64,000 bases of DNA from contig NZ_KE384561.1 of NCBI RefSeq assembly GCF_000426725.1, positions 62,001 through 126,000 of the forward strand, given 5' to 3'. Of this stretch, positions 17,171-26,980 are shown piece by piece; position 1 is the first letter of the stretch, and each line of letters opens with the position of its first letter. The stretch is from Sporocytophaga myxococcoides DSM 11118. GTDB taxonomy: Bacteria; Bacteroidota; Bacteroidia; Cytophagales; Cytophagaceae. The position numbers and the translations under genes were made by a program. The notes beneath the pieces were generated by a model. The model had not been told where the DNA came from. It ran no database searches and worked only from the letters and a program-made list of their open reading frames with translations.

Positions 17171-18259
17171 TTAAAAAGTCATTACCCAGGTTGAGCTTCC
17201 GTATTTTGATTTATAATCTTCCAGTTTGCTTTTAGCTTCTTCTTTATCAGAGAAATCCGCTACAGAAACTTTATAAAACTTGTTGGTTTTAGATGGTTTA
17301 ATTAAAGTAGCATCTACACCTTCTTTGTCAAATTTCTTTTTAAGTCTGTAAGCATTGTCTCTTTTAGAAAAAGAACCTACAATGATAAAGAAACGGCCTG
17401 ACTTTTCAGATATTGCAGGAGTCTTAACCGGTTCTGCCGCTTTTGTTGAAGAAGAAACGTCTGCACTTAATTCAATATTGTTATGTTCCGGCTGATATGC
17501 TTCAGCAACAGGGGCTACAGCTTCCGCTACTTCTGATGGTTCTGCGGCAACTTCGTCTTTTATAAGTGGTTCAACTTTCTCTGCAACCGGAGCTTCATTT
17601 TTATGAAGAAGGTCAAATGGGAAAACGCTGCTTAAGCTGTTATTTTTCTGGTTGTATAAAAATGCTCCCGCAATTCCCAAAACAAGAATCGGAAGTAATA
17701 CTAAAATAACTTTAACTCCTTTGTTTTTTTCTTTTGCAACCGGATTACCATTCTCATCCAGCGTAACAGGCTCTGTTTTTTCTGCTGCTTTTTTTACCGG
17801 AGGTCTAAGGCCTCTGGTTGGTACTTTTGCCATATTAGAATCTCTATCTATTGGTTTGAAATATAATTCAGATAATCCAAAACTATCATCCAGGTAATTT
17901 ATTTTATTCTCCGGCTCAAACTCCAACAAACCATCTGCATTATAGAAGAAACCTCCTATGCCTTTAAAGAAATATTGATTATACCTTTTCAGATTTTCTT
18001 TAAGGTTGCTTACAAAGTTTTCAACCATTTGATTTGCAAGCTCCCTATCAACACCCTCAATCTCCGCCACATAGCCTATCAATACGCCATCGTTATTGAT
18101 TAGTTGCCCATTAAACGCAATTTTTTTAACGGGTGGTATAAACTTATTACTGACAGGATGAATATCGGCCGAAGAGTAGTTTGTAATAAACCCTCCGAAT
18201 CCTGGTATCACCACGCAATCATAGGTATAGAGTAAATCTTTTATGTAAATGTCTATCAT
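17171..18259 (-). CDS. HU-CCDC81/SPOR-domain membrane protein
   Basis: The 362-residue protein starts at the ATG at 18259; a TTG two codons earlier overlaps the barrel gene. Residues 1-140 resemble the Bacteroidota HU-CCDC81 module (IDIYIKDLLYTYDCVVIPGF, then FKGIGGFFYNADGLLEFEP), an HU-like fold on the cytoplasmic side. A single transmembrane segment lies at about 181-202. A periplasmic Ala/Glu/Pro-rich linker leads to a C-terminal SPOR domain (about 285-362, FIIVGSFSKRDNAYRLKKKF), which in known cases binds denuded septal glycans. It could therefore link the nucleoid or cytoplasm to division-site peptidoglycan. It starts 2 nt after the barrel gene stop, implying coupling. Confidence 0.85.
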   Translation of the reverse strand: MIDIYIKDLLYTYDCVVIPGFGGFITNYSSADIHPVSNKFIPPVKKIAFNGQLINNDGVLIGYVAEIEGVDRELANQMVENFVSNLKENLKRYNQYFFKGIGGFFYNADGLLEFEPENKINYLDDSFGLSELYFKPIDRDSNMAKVPTRGLRPPVKKAAEKTEPVTLDENGNPVAKEKNKGVKVILVLLPILVLGIAGAFLYNQKNNSLSSVFPFDLLHKNEAPVAEKVEPLIKDEVAAEPSEVAEAVAPVAEAYQPEHNNIELSADVSSSTKAAEPVKTPAISEKSGRFFIIVGSFSKRDNAYRLKKKFDKEGVDATLIKPSKTNKFYKVSVADFSDKEEAKSKLEDYKSKYGSSTWVMTF

Positions 18260-18261
18260 TT

Positions 18262-19923
18262 TCAAAACGAGTAAGTTAGCCCGCCTAATACGTTAATTCC
18301 TTTAACGGGGTAGTACAAATATCTTTGATATTTTTTAGATAATATATTATTAAATTCCAAAAACGCAGAGAAAGCCGGTGAAAATCTATATTCAACCTTA
18401 AGATTAAGGTCGGTTATAGGTTTTAGCTTTACGACTTCATTCTTTACAAAGTTTTTAGCTTTTAATCCGCTAATATAATAAATATCAACATTTATAAATA
18501 TTTTTTTCTCCAAATTGTACCTTCCACTAAAAGATGTATAAAAAGATGGTCTCTCCCAGGCATATTCAAAATCGCTGACATTATATCCATAGTAATTCAA
18601 TTTGTACTCTACCAGTAATTCTTTTGAAACATCATAAGACAACTCCCCGGTCAATTGTGTAAGGGAAGTATTTCCTTTGTCGTAAAGGGTGACAAATCTT
18701 GATGTATCAGGATTTCCGTTGTTGAAAAAATAAAGGTTCTTATAATTCTGATAAGAGAATCTTGCATTATAATTCAGTTTTCCGATAACATGCCCCTTGG
18801 CTCCAACAAAAAATTCAATCGACTTATTGGTATGCAATATTGCCGTATTATTTCCTAGATAAGGGTTGTCATATACAAACTTTCTGAGTGTGTTCTTTTG
18901 CATTTCCCCATCCAATCCTGCATAAGCGATCAATTGCTTATCTACAACATCATACTCTGCTTTAAGATTAGGATACAGATGCACGCCTTTAACTGATTTA
19001 ACCGAATCATTTGTATAAGCAACATTGAATCCAAGGTTCAGTCTTATTTTATCCAGTACCATGGAATATGAAGGCTTCAGCATAAAAAATGCTCTGTTAA
19101 CTTTACTTGAATCTTTTCTATTCGATAAAGAAAGTACTGCACCTACATTGACTTTTCTGTCATCATCCAGCTTATAAACCCCATTAAAATCTGTAAGGAA
19201 TTCGCCTTCTTTTGCTTTGAATCTGTCGCTTAATCGATAATAATTAAATCCGAGATTATAACTGATCTGATTGGTTTTATCAAGGTTTTCAACGCCTGCA
19301 TTGATATTAAACAACTGATATACCTGTTTAATGTCTTGCAACTTCAACAGGTTTTCATTTCCACCATAGTAGTTGAACCTCATTCTTGAGTATCCAATAC
19401 CTCCGCTGATTACTTGATTTGACGTAAAATATTTACCATAAGCTTCGGCCAGGTTATCACTCATTCCTGACAAAGATTTTCCAACTGGACCGTTTTTAGA
19501 AGAGTAATGTTTATAGTGAAGTCCATATAGATATTTTTCACTTCTCTTACTATTTACAAAAGCTTCCAGATAAGGTGTCCCATAATTACCGAAACCGGCC
19601 TTCACATAATTGCCATAAAACTTCTTAAGAGGCTCATCCGGCATCATAAGTAATTTTATCTTACTCGGAAGATTAGGTAAATTTAATTTCACTTCCTCAA
19701 GCTTATACTCCTGAGGTTTTGCCGGAGGTGTCTTCACATCAAAATGAACTTTCTCAAAGTTTCTGTTCGCTTCAGGCAGATCGAGTTTCCTTTCTTTTTC
19801 AATGATTACAACCTTCTCCTCTATTTCGCCCTGACCAAAAGCAGTGTTTAAAAATGATACAGCAACACCTGAAATAACTGCTATTTTAAATGATCTCATA
19901 AAAGTCTTTTTTCCGTTATTCAT
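18262..19923 (-). CDS. Outer-membrane beta-barrel protein of unknown function
   Basis: The 553-residue protein has a signal peptide (about residues 1-31, cleavage after AFGQ). A polar stretch of about 70 residues rich in Glu, Lys and Pro follows, then amphipathic strands with alternating aromatic residues to the end (VYQLFNINAGVENL, FINVDIYYISGL), ending in a GLTYSF strand typical of outer-membrane barrels. There is no plug domain, so it is not a full TonB-dependent receptor although the barrel resembles one. It overlaps the upstream TPR gene by 8 nt and is followed by the SPOR gene at 2 nt. It likely forms the outer-membrane part of an envelope complex with them. A second ATG at 19899 is possible. 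Confidence 0.72.
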   Translation of the reverse strand: MNNGKKTFMRSFKIAVISGVAVSFLNTAFGQGEIEEKVVIIEKERKLDLPEANRNFEKVHFDVKTPPAKPQEYKLEEVKLNLPNLPSKIKLLMMPDEPLKKFYGNYVKAGFGNYGTPYLEAFVNSKRSEKYLYGLHYKHYSSKNGPVGKSLSGMSDNLAEAYGKYFTSNQVISGGIGYSRMRFNYYGGNENLLKLQDIKQVYQLFNINAGVENLDKTNQISYNLGFNYYRLSDRFKAKEGEFLTDFNGVYKLDDDRKVNVGAVLSLSNRKDSSKVNRAFFMLKPSYSMVLDKIRLNLGFNVAYTNDSVKSVKGVHLYPNLKAEYDVVDKQLIAYAGLDGEMQKNTLRKFVYDNPYLGNNTAILHTNKSIEFFVGAKGHVIGKLNYNARFSYQNYKNLYFFNNGNPDTSRFVTLYDKGNTSLTQLTGELSYDVSKELLVEYKLNYYGYNVSDFEYAWERPSFYTSFSGRYNLEKKIFINVDIYYISGLKAKNFVKNEVVKLKPITDLNLKVEYRFSPAFSAFLEFNNILSKKYQRYLYYPVKGINVLGGLTYSF

Positions 19924-22900
19924 TGCTCTTTCCCTCCTGTCCTTTTTCTAACTTTTCAATTTCTTTCTCCTTCTCTTTTGATTCCAATTCACTTAATCGC
20001 ACTTTGGCTTTTTCTACAGTTTCTTTATGCGGTGATTTTTCTATAATAGATTTCAATGTTGCCTTAGCCTGGAAGAGCTCATTAAGAGCTACAAAGTTTT
20101 CCGCTATAAGCAAAAACGAACGTCCAAGCCAATCATCGTAAATCGAGAAGTTGTTATTCAGATCGTAAAGAGTTTCAAGAGACTGCTTATACTTTTTCTC
20201 ATTGTACTGAATCTTGGCAATGAGGTATTGAGCCTCTGCCGCATTGATATCTTTGGCAGCATTTATTGTCTGAATAAAATGATCGACAGCTTTATCATTC
20301 TCTCCTTTAGCCATAGCTATCTTACCTTGATAGAGCATTGCTTTGCTTTCTGCGTCCAGCGTGGAATTACCTTGTTTCAGAATTTCAGATGTATAGTAAA
20401 GTGCTGAATCATATTTCTGAGTATTGTAATAAGCATCTACAAGACCAACATTTGCAATAGACCTGTCTTTCTTTCCTCTAGCCTGGGCAAGAAGAATCTG
20501 ATAATAATTTTTCGCCGATTGATAATCCTTATTTAAAAGACTTAGATCAGCAAGTCTTTGAATTGCCTTATTATAATAAGTGCTTGACCTGTCTTCAATT
20601 ACTTTCTTATAATATTCAATTGCACTTGTCAATTCGTTTTGTCTGTAATAAGATTCAGCCATATAGTATTGAGCTTCTTTTACATTAGGATTATCAGGAT
20701 TTCCATTGATAAAAGCCAGGAACGACTGAATTGCCTGTGGGTACTTTTGATTGTTATAAAGTGCTTTTGCATTTTCAAATTCAAGAACTGTTAAAGAAGC
20801 TGATTCTTTATTGTCTGGATTGTATTCTTTGAACTTAGCGAGTATTGCAGGAAACTCTTCTTCTCTTCCCGCTGCTGCAAGGGCTTCCTGTACTCCTTTA
20901 AGCGCATTTTGAGATTCTTCATGAGTTGGAAGATTATCTAATATGAATTGATAATCACGAACTGCTTTTTCATAATCTTTCAGGTTAAAATATGCAGTAG
21001 CTCTTCTGCTATATGCATATGGAGCATAAGGACTCCCTGGTTTTATACCTATCAATGCACTATATGCTTTTACTGCATCATTGTTTTCACCTGTCTGAAG
21101 CTCCAGTTGTCCTTCCTGAAATAAGGCATCATCATAATACAAAGAGTTTGGATAGCGCTTAATTACCGCCTCAAAATTTGTCTTTGCCTCCAATACTTCT
21201 CCCAAATTCATTTTTACAAGGCCACGCTGATAATAGGCATAGTCGATATCTGAGCTTTTATCTGCAACAGCCTCATCATAATATTTTATAGCCTGCTCAT
21301 ACTCTTTGGTAACATAATACAAATCGGCCAGTCTGAGTAAAGCATCATTGTAATTCTGTTTATTTTTCTCAGCTTTTACTTTATCTACATAAGCTCTGAA
21401 ATGAGGTAGAGCTTTATCAAATTGTTTGGTATTGTAATATGCATACCCAATTCCATATCTAGCCTTCAGGTAATACTCATTGTCATCTTTACTATTTGTA
21501 AAAACTGCAGCATAAGCATTTATAGCAGCATTATAATCTTTCAGGTATGACAAAGCTTCACCTTTCCAGAAGTTTGCATAAACCACATAATCCTTATTTA
21601 TCGGATATTCCAGTGATCTGTTAAACATGTCAATAGCTTCCTGAAAGTTATTATTATTTAACAGTTCAGTACCTTTCAAAAAGGTTACAATCTGGTATGT
21701 AGAATTGATTCTAAGGCTTCTGGATTTAAGACCTTCAATGTATGAGATTGCATCAGAATAGTCTCTGGTTTTTAATAAAGACTCACTAAGTATTTCGGTT
21801 GCTTCAGGAACACGAGGGCTTCCTGGATAGGTTTTCAGAAATTCTTTTAACGCAGGAATTGCTTCAGTATATCTTTCAAGATCAGAATTTACTTTCCCGT
21901 AATTAAACAAAGCTTCTTTCTGAATTTCTTTATTAGGATTACTTTTTCTCGCCTGGTCGAAAGCAGTTACAGCAAAATCCTTCTTTCCCGTCTGTAAATA
22001 AGAAACACCAAGATAATACGCACTAGCCTGAGAAATGGAGTCATTACCTATTGCCAGCCCTTTAAAGTTTTCAGCTGCATCTTCATATTGTGCATTCTTA
22101 AATTGAGAATAGGCTAATCTATATTGAATCTCCGGATTTGCTTTTATTTTAGCAATCTGAATGTATTTAGAAAAATTTTCTTCAGCTTTCTTATAATCTT
22201 CTTTTCTAAAATAAGCCTCACCTGTCAGCAAGTAAAACTCATCGGCGTTCTGTATGTCCTGTTTAGAACTTGTGACAGTTCCTGCATATGAAATCAGTTG
22301 ATCCAGCTCACCTTTTTTATAGTAAATATTTACAATCATGTATGGCACAAGCGGCTTATATGATTCATTCTCTTCAGCTTTTTTTAGATCAGTTAAAGCT
22401 GCATCATATTCACCATTTCTGAACTCAAGATAACCCGCATAATAACTGGCAGCATAAGTATACTTATGCTGACCTCCCTTAATTTTGTTAAATAATGGAG
22501 CTGCTTTGTCAAAAGCTTTCATATTTAAATATGAATAGGCCAATTTAAAATTAGCATCGAGTTGCTGCTCCTCATTGAGGTTTTCATGATTTACTTTTTC
22601 GAAATACTGAATCGCCTTTTCATACTTTTTTGAATTGTAGTAAAAAGTAGCAAGATCAAAATGAGCTAGGGAAGCCTTTGCATGATATGGATATTTTGAA
22701 ATGAAATGCTTGTAAAGCGGCTCTGCATCCGGATTAAAGAGATTTAAGGCAGAAAAGGCAATGTAGTATTCTGCATCTATGGTTTTCAGGTCATTTATTC
22801 CCTGACCTACATATTTCTCAAATGCATTTCGAGCAGCGGCATATTTTTCTTTGTCTAATAACTCAACCCCGTCTCTGAATAACTGGTCATAAGAAATTTT

Positions 22901-22975
22901 GACCATTGTATTCTGTGCAAACACAAAAAGAGGAGCCAGGAGTATAAAAGAAAAAATTAAAAGTTTTTTCAGCAT
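19916..22975 (-). CDS. Large periplasmic TPR-repeat protein
   Basis: The 1019-residue protein has a signal peptide (about residues 1-20, cleavage at VFAQ) without a lipobox, then tetratricopeptide repeats across nearly the whole length. Repeats follow the W/Y-x-G/A-x-Y-x-F-x-A pattern, for example YAAARNAFEKY, YEKAIQYFEKV, YKKAEENFSKYI and YPQAIQSFLAFI; I estimate well over 15 units. The C-terminus is a charged Lys/Glu helix (ELESKEKEKEIEKLEKG). It is probably a scaffold in the periplasm. The overlap with the barrel gene and continuity with SPOR and TonB-like genes suggest one assembly. It is not obviously SprE/PorW, which is a lipoprotein. Confidence 0.83.
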   Translation of the reverse strand: MLKKLLIFSFILLAPLFVFAQNTMVKISYDQLFRDGVELLDKEKYAAARNAFEKYVGQGINDLKTIDAEYYIAFSALNLFNPDAEPLYKHFISKYPYHAKASLAHFDLATFYYNSKKYEKAIQYFEKVNHENLNEEQQLDANFKLAYSYLNMKAFDKAAPLFNKIKGGQHKYTYAASYYAGYLEFRNGEYDAALTDLKKAEENESYKPLVPYMIVNIYYKKGELDQLISYAGTVTSSKQDIQNADEFYLLTGEAYFRKEDYKKAEENFSKYIQIAKIKANPEIQYRLAYSQFKNAQYEDAAENFKGLAIGNDSISQASAYYLGVSYLQTGKKDFAVTAFDQARKSNPNKEIQKEALFNYGKVNSDLERYTEAIPALKEFLKTYPGSPRVPEATEILSESLLKTRDYSDAISYIEGLKSRSLRINSTYQIVTFLKGTELLNNNNFQEAIDMFNRSLEYPINKDYVVYANFWKGEALSYLKDYNAAINAYAAVFTNSKDDNEYYLKARYGIGYAYYNTKQFDKALPHFRAYVDKVKAEKNKQNYNDALLRLADLYYVTKEYEQAIKYYDEAVADKSSDIDYAYYQRGLVKMNLGEVLEAKTNFEAVIKRYPNSLYYDDALFQEGQLELQTGENNDAVKAYSALIGIKPGSPYAPYAYSRRATAYFNLKDYEKAVRDYQFILDNLPTHEESQNALKGVQEALAAAGREEEFPAILAKFKEYNPDNKESASLTVLEFENAKALYNNQKYPQAIQSFLAFINGNPDNPNVKEAQYYMAESYYRQNELTSAIEYYKKVIEDRSSTYYNKAIQRLADLSLLNKDYQSAKNYYQILLAQARGKKDRSIANVGLVDAYYNTQKYDSALYYTSEILKQGNSTLDAESKAMLYQGKIAMAKGENDKAVDHFIQTINAAKDINAAEAQYLIAKIQYNEKKYKQSLETLYDLNNNFSIYDDWLGRSFLLIAENFVALNELFQAKATLKSIIEKSPHKETVEKAKVRLSELESKEKEKEIEKLEKGQEGKSNE

Positions 22976-23030
22976 AGTGCCTTATTTAATAAAACTAATA
23001 TGAATTTTTAAAGCGTAAACGGTATTATTT

Positions 23031-23060
23031 CAATTTTTATTTTTGTAAAAATAAAAATTG
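23031..23060 (-). terminator. AT-only hairpin downstream of holA
   Basis: A perfect 14-bp inverted repeat with a 2-nt spacer (arms 23031-23044 and 23047-23060) consists almost only of A and T. It lies 48 nt past the holA stop on the minus strand and just upstream of the TPR gene. It may be a weak terminator or a cruciform; no GC-rich core is present. Confidence 0.35.
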
Positions 23061-23107
23061 AATCGGATCATCAAAATTAAAAACGGATTAATTACCCTGT
23101 TTTTGAA

Positions 23108-24130
23108 TTAGTGCAGAATTTTAAAAACAAGTTCTTTCAATATATCCCCCTCTCCGACACTCACATTGTCAACTCCTTTTAACATCAGATCTGCCTGCCG
23201 AATATAATGAATGATGTTAATGACCTTTTGCGGAGGATAACTCTTCGCCGCGGCAATATAGTCTTTAACAAAGAATGGATTCACCCCTAACAACTTTGCC
23301 AACCCTCCTTCTGACTTATCTTCCGCTGCGTGGATCATGAGGACCTTTGTATAAAAATTGAACAAGGTGACAATTATTGGAATAGCCGGATTGCTTTTTG
23401 GATCGGCCTCAAAATATTTAAGGATCCTGTTTGCCTTTAGGACATCTCTTTTAACCAACGTATTCTGAAGTTCAAATACATTATACTCTTTACTAATCCC
23501 AACATACTTCTCAACAAGAGCCTCGTCTATGACTACTTTTTCCTTTAAATTGATCAGAAGCTTATCAATTTCATTAGCGATCCTGCTCAGGTTATTGCCA
23601 ATATATTCACTGATCATTCCTGCTGCTCTTGGATTAACTTTAAATCCTTTATCAGTAAAATAACCATCTACCCATTCAGGAATTTTATTGTCATAAAGCT
23701 TTTTGGAATTAACGAAAACAGTATGTTTTTCAAGGCTTTTTCCAATAGCCTTCCTTCCATCAACCGTTTTATATTTATGGCAAAAAACCAATACCGTTGA
23801 AGCCAGGGGATTCTGAATATATGCATCCAGGAGCTTGTCGCCAGCTTCTTTTCCCAAATCCGAAATTTCCTGAGCTTCTTTAACAATAACAACCTGCTTA
23901 TCAGAAAACATAGGAAATTTTCTGGCATTTTGCATTACCGTACTGATGTTAACATCTTTACCATACAGAATAGTCTGATTAAAGCCTTTCTCAGTTTCAT
24001 TGAGACAGTTTTTCTCAATATAGTCAGAGATTGTGTCTATGAAATAAGGCTCTTCCCCTTGCAGAAAATAAACCGGAGCATACTTTCCGCTTTTAAGATC
24101 TTTAATTACACTCTCAGGACTTACAGCCAC
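23108..24130 (-). CDS. holA: DNA polymerase III subunit delta (HolA)
   Basis: The 340-residue protein starts at a GTG (24130), giving MAVSPESVIKDLKSG, a common family N-terminus. The motif APVYFLQGEEPYFIDTI near residue 20 and the helical regions IGNNLSRIANEIDKLLINL and VFELQNTLVKRD are typical of the clamp-loader delta subunit, which opens the beta clamp. The C-terminal domain contains LMLKGVDNVSVGEGDILKELV. The length is standard. The next gene on this strand, for the TPR protein, is 130 nt away beyond an AT hairpin, so holA is probably a separate transcript. Confidence 0.93.
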   Translation of the reverse strand: MAVSPESVIKDLKSGKYAPVYFLQGEEPYFIDTISDYIEKNCLNETEKGFNQTILYGKDVNISTVMQNARKFPMFSDKQVVIVKEAQEISDLGKEAGDKLLDAYIQNPLASTVLVFCHKYKTVDGRKAIGKSLEKHTVFVNSKKLYDNKIPEWVDGYFTDKGFKVNPRAAGMISEYIGNNLSRIANEIDKLLINLKEKVVIDEALVEKYVGISKEYNVFELQNTLVKRDVLKANRILKYFEADPKSNPAIPIIVTLFNFYTKVLMIHAAEDKSEGGLAKLLGVNPFFVKDYIAAAKSYPPQKVINIIHYIRQADLMLKGVDNVSVGEGDILKELVFKILH

Positions 24131-24239
24131 GATTTAAATATTTAATTAACTGTTAAAGTTAAGTATTTTTTAATAACAGAGCCTAAATTATTATTATGAC
24201 ATTTGCTGTTCTACTTCTTCAGGAATCGTTTGATTTTCC

Positions 24240-24247
24240 TATCTTTG
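24240..24247 (+). promoter_or_regulatory. Candidate -7 box upstream of tyrS
   Basis: TATCTTTG matches the Bacteroidota -7 consensus TAnnTTTG exactly, 19 nt before the tyrS ATG, which would give a very short leader. No convincing -33 TTG lies 19-21 nt upstream, so this is tentative. Confidence 0.35.
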
Positions 24248-24265
24248 CGGTCTTTTAATATCTGA

Positions 24266-25546
24266 ATGATGAAAAATTTTGTTGAAGAACTTAAATGGAG
24301 AGGCATGGTACATGATATCATGCCGGGGACGGAAGAACTTCTGAATAAAGGAATTACAGCGGGCTACATAGGTTTTGACCCTACTGCATCTTCACTAACG
24401 GTAGGTAATCTTGTTCAGGTGATGATACTTGTTCATTTTCAAAACGCGGGTCATAAACCAGTTGCTCTGGTTGGCGGCGCTACAGGAATGATTGGGGATC
24501 CAAGCGGGAAGTCCGAAGAACGTAAACTGCTATCCGAAGAAACCTTAACACATAACCAAAACTGTGTAAAAAAACAATTATCGAAATTCTTAGCATTCAC
24601 AGGAGATAATGCTGCTGAGGTTGTTAATAACTATGATTGGTTTAAAGATTTCAGTTTTATCGGTTTCTTGAGAGATGTAGGAAAACATCTGACTGTAAAT
24701 TACATGATGTCAAAAGAATCTGTTAAAAAGAGACTTGAAACCGGAATTTCATTTACTGAATTTTCGTACCAATTGCTTCAAGGCTACGATTACCTTCATC
24801 TATATAAAAATAAAAATTGCCGTCTTCAAATGGGAGGTTCGGATCAGTGGGGTAATATTACCGCAGGAACAGAGCTTGTTAGAAGAATGGAAGGTGGAGA
24901 AGCTTTTGCGTTGACAACACCTTTATTGACAAAGGCTGACGGCACCAAATTTGGAAAGTCTGAAGGTGGTAATATCTGGTTAGATCCAGCAATGACTTCG
25001 CCATATAAGTTCTATCAGTTCTGGTTAAATAGTGCAGATGATGATGCTAAAAAATTCATTAGAATTTTCACATTAAAGACAAAAGAAGAAATTGAGGCCT
25101 TAGAGAAAGAGCATGAAACAGCTCCTCATTTGCGGATAATTCAAAAGGCTCTGGCTGAAGAAATAACTACTCGAGTTCATTCGAAAGATGATTATATGAC
25201 TGCAGTTAAAGCTTCCGAAATACTATTCGGCAAATCAACTACAGAAGATCTTGAAAGTCTGGACGAGGATACCCTATTGTCAGTATTTGAAGGCGTACCT
25301 CAGGTGGATATAACTAAAGATGTGCTGGCAGAAACACCTACTATCACTGATCTACTTTCTGTTGCTACTGGGAATGTAATTTTTGCATCTAAAGGAGAGG
25401 CTAGAAAAATGATAACCGGAGGAGGTGTAAGTATTAATAAAGTAAAAATAGAATCAGAACAACGAATTGATTATAAATTACTTCAAAACAAATATCTACT
25501 TGTTCAAAAAGGGAAGAAGAATTACTTCCTGTTAAAAGTAAATTAA
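24266..25546 (+). CDS. tyrS: Tyrosyl-tRNA synthetase
   Basis: The 426-residue class I synthetase charges tRNA-Tyr. Visible features are the N-terminal [12 protein letters not shown] segment, the [17 protein letters not shown] loop, the tyrosine-binding region [15 protein letters not shown] and [14 protein letters not shown], the KFGKS version of KMSKS, and a C-terminal S4-type RNA-binding domain ([18 protein letters not shown]). The HIGH signature is degenerate: residues 45-48 read TVGN, so both histidines are replaced. The fold and all other motifs are intact. A strong terminator follows the stop. A second ATG directly after the first (24269) is an alternative start. Confidence 0.95.
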   Translation: MMKNFVEELKWRGMVHDIMPGTEELLNKGITAGYIGFDPTASSLTVGNLVQVMILVHFQNAGHKPVALVGGATGMIGDPSGKSEERKLLSEETLTHNQNCVKKQLSKFLAFTGDNAAEVVNNYDWFKDFSFIGFLRDVGKHLTVNYMMSKESVKKRLETGISFTEFSYQLLQGYDYLHLYKNKNCRLQMGGSDQWGNITAGTELVRRMEGGEAFALTTPLLTKADGTKFGKSEGGNIWLDPAMTSPYKFYQFWLNSADDDAKKFIRIFTLKTKEEIEALEKEHETAPHLRIIQKALAEEITTRVHSKDDYMTAVKASEILFGKSTTEDLESLDEDTLLSVFEGVPQVDITKDVLAETPTITDLLSVATGNVIFASKGEARKMITGGGVSINKVKIESEQRIDYKLLQNKYLLVQKGKKNYFLLKVN

Positions 25547-25549
25547 AAT

Positions 25550-25576
25550 AAAAAGTCCCGGAATTCGGGACTTTTT
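25550..25576. terminator. Rho-independent terminator after tyrS
   Basis: An 11-bp stem (25550-25560 with 25566-25576, 5-nt loop) has a GTCCCG/CGGGAC core and A/T tracts on each side. It serves tyrS and, read the other way, the convergent exported-protein gene ending at 25582. Confidence 0.85.
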
Positions 25577-25581
25577 TATTT

Positions 25582-26034
25582 TTAGTGACCAGCTTCTGCT
25601 TTTTTTATAATCTCTTCAAAAAACATAATAGACCAGATAATATTGGTTTTATCGGCATAAGGAATTATATCATCCAAAGTATTTTGCACCGCACTGAGAT
25701 AAGTACCTTTATTTTTTACTTCTTTCTCAACGTGCTCAATATTCAAAGGTGTCTCCGGAATCCCCATTTCTTTAAGAGTAGCCCCTGGCTTAGATTGTAG
25801 TGCCAGGTAAGGAACGACTTCTGTAAGGATTTTAATTCTTTCCATGTACAACTGAGTAAGTTCCAGTTTTCCAAGGCCTTTCAGCTCATCTTCGGTATGG
25901 TACTTAGTCAGTTTCGCATCAGCACTTACATAAGTAAAAGGTGATGATTTTGATGCTTTTGCTTTGTCGTTTTGTGCGGAAACGGATGAAATTGCAGTAA
26001 AGGCTAGGGCGGCAATTATTAAATGTTTCTTCAT
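25582..26034 (-). CDS. Exported protein of unknown function
   Basis: The 150-residue protein has a signal peptide (about residues 1-20, cleavage at VSAQ). The mature part is mainly alpha-helical and polar, with no cysteines: LTKYHTEDELKGLGKLELTQLY is followed by a helix ending VPYLALQSKPG and a C-terminal helix with IIWSIMFFEEIIKKA. I do not recognise a family, but the composition is that of a soluble periplasmic protein. It is convergent with tyrS, sharing its terminator, and is separated from the patatin gene by 169 nt of AT-rich DNA. Confidence 0.7.
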   Translation of the reverse strand: MKKHLIIAALAFTAISSVSAQNDKAKASKSSPFTYVSADAKLTKYHTEDELKGLGKLELTQLYMERIKILTEVVPYLALQSKPGATLKEMGIPETPLNIEHVEKEVKNKGTYLSAVQNTLDDIIPYADKTNIIWSIMFFEEIIKKAEAGH

Positions 26035-26203
26035 ATCCTAAGAGTGGAGATTTTTTGCTTATCAAATATCCTAATAATTCACTTTTAATTCAAATAAAAA
26101 CTTAAAAAATCCAAAATCCTTCACTCATTAGAGTTTGGGAATGGATTGGATATTCTTTTGTAATATAAATTTTACTTTTTCAAATAATAAAAATTTACAA
26201 TTA

Positions 26204-26980
26204 TTAAAATTTCTGCCTAAGGAAACTTTCTATTTTTTCATTCTTACAAATTGCTTCTAAGGCACTTTCATATCCTATGTTAAAAATTTCTTCAGCTTTT
26301 CCTATATCAAAAATTCTATATTTACATAATGCCTGTGGCTCAATAACCAAGTCACAATAATCTTTCCTCGGTTTCACATTACAACCAACTGCCAGATTAA
26401 AAGTTCTTTCCACCATTGATTTTATTGATGTAACTTCAAAATTGGGATTATTAGGATTAACGTGAGCCCCAATCAGGAAATCCACTTTTCCAATAAGTGG
26501 CTCAACAGGTAAATTATTAATAACACCCCCATCTACAAGCCTCTTTTCTCCATAAACAAAAGGAGCAAACAGCAAAGGAATACAAGCCGAAGCTAGAATT
26601 GGTTCAATGAGATTACCACTGTCAAAATAAATGGTTTTCCCTTCTTTCAAATCCGCTGCAGAAATTATCAGCTTTATCTTAAGTTCTTCAAAAGTCAGAC
26701 AAGGCAGATAAAGTTTGTAAATAGGTATAAGCCTTTGCATATTTAAAAGGCCAAATTTGCTCCATGCCGGTCTGAAGTATTTAAACATCCTGGGTTTCAT
26801 AAGCGTGGCAAGAATTTGCTCAGGTTTCAGTCCTGCAGCATATAAAGCTCCGACAATTGCTCCTGAACTTACGCCGGAAATCATTTCTGGCTTTAATCCT
26901 TTTTCTTCTAATGCCTTTAATATTCCAAGATGAGCAATACCCCTTGCTCCTCCGCCGGAAAGTGTCAGTCCGATTTTCAT
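26204..26980 (-). CDS. Patatin-like phospholipase (RssA-type)
   Basis: The 258-residue cytoplasmic serine hydrolase carries all patatin landmarks: the oxyanion glycine motif GGGARG at residues 9-14, the nucleophile Ser38 in GVSSG, and the catalytic Asp150 in DGGVINN. The length suits the single-domain bacterial RssA/YchK group. It probably hydrolyses membrane lipids or lipid-like esters; the substrate is unknown. There is no signal peptide, so it acts in the cytoplasm or at the inner face of the membrane. Its ATG abuts the stop codon of the upstream lactonase-fold gene with zero spacing, so the two are translationally coupled. Confidence 0.92.
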   Translation of the reverse strand: MKIGLTLSGGGARGIAHLGILKALEEKGLKPEMISGVSSGAIVGALYAAGLKPEQILATLMKPRMFKYFRPAWSKFGLLNMQRLIPIYKLYLPCLTFEELKIKLIISAADLKEGKTIYFDSGNLIEPILASACIPLLFAPFVYGEKRLVDGGVINNLPVEPLIGKVDFLIGAHVNPNNPNFEVTSIKSMVERTFNLAVGCNVKPRKDYCDLVIEPQALCKYRIFDIGKAEEIFNIGYESALEAICKNEKIESFLRQKF

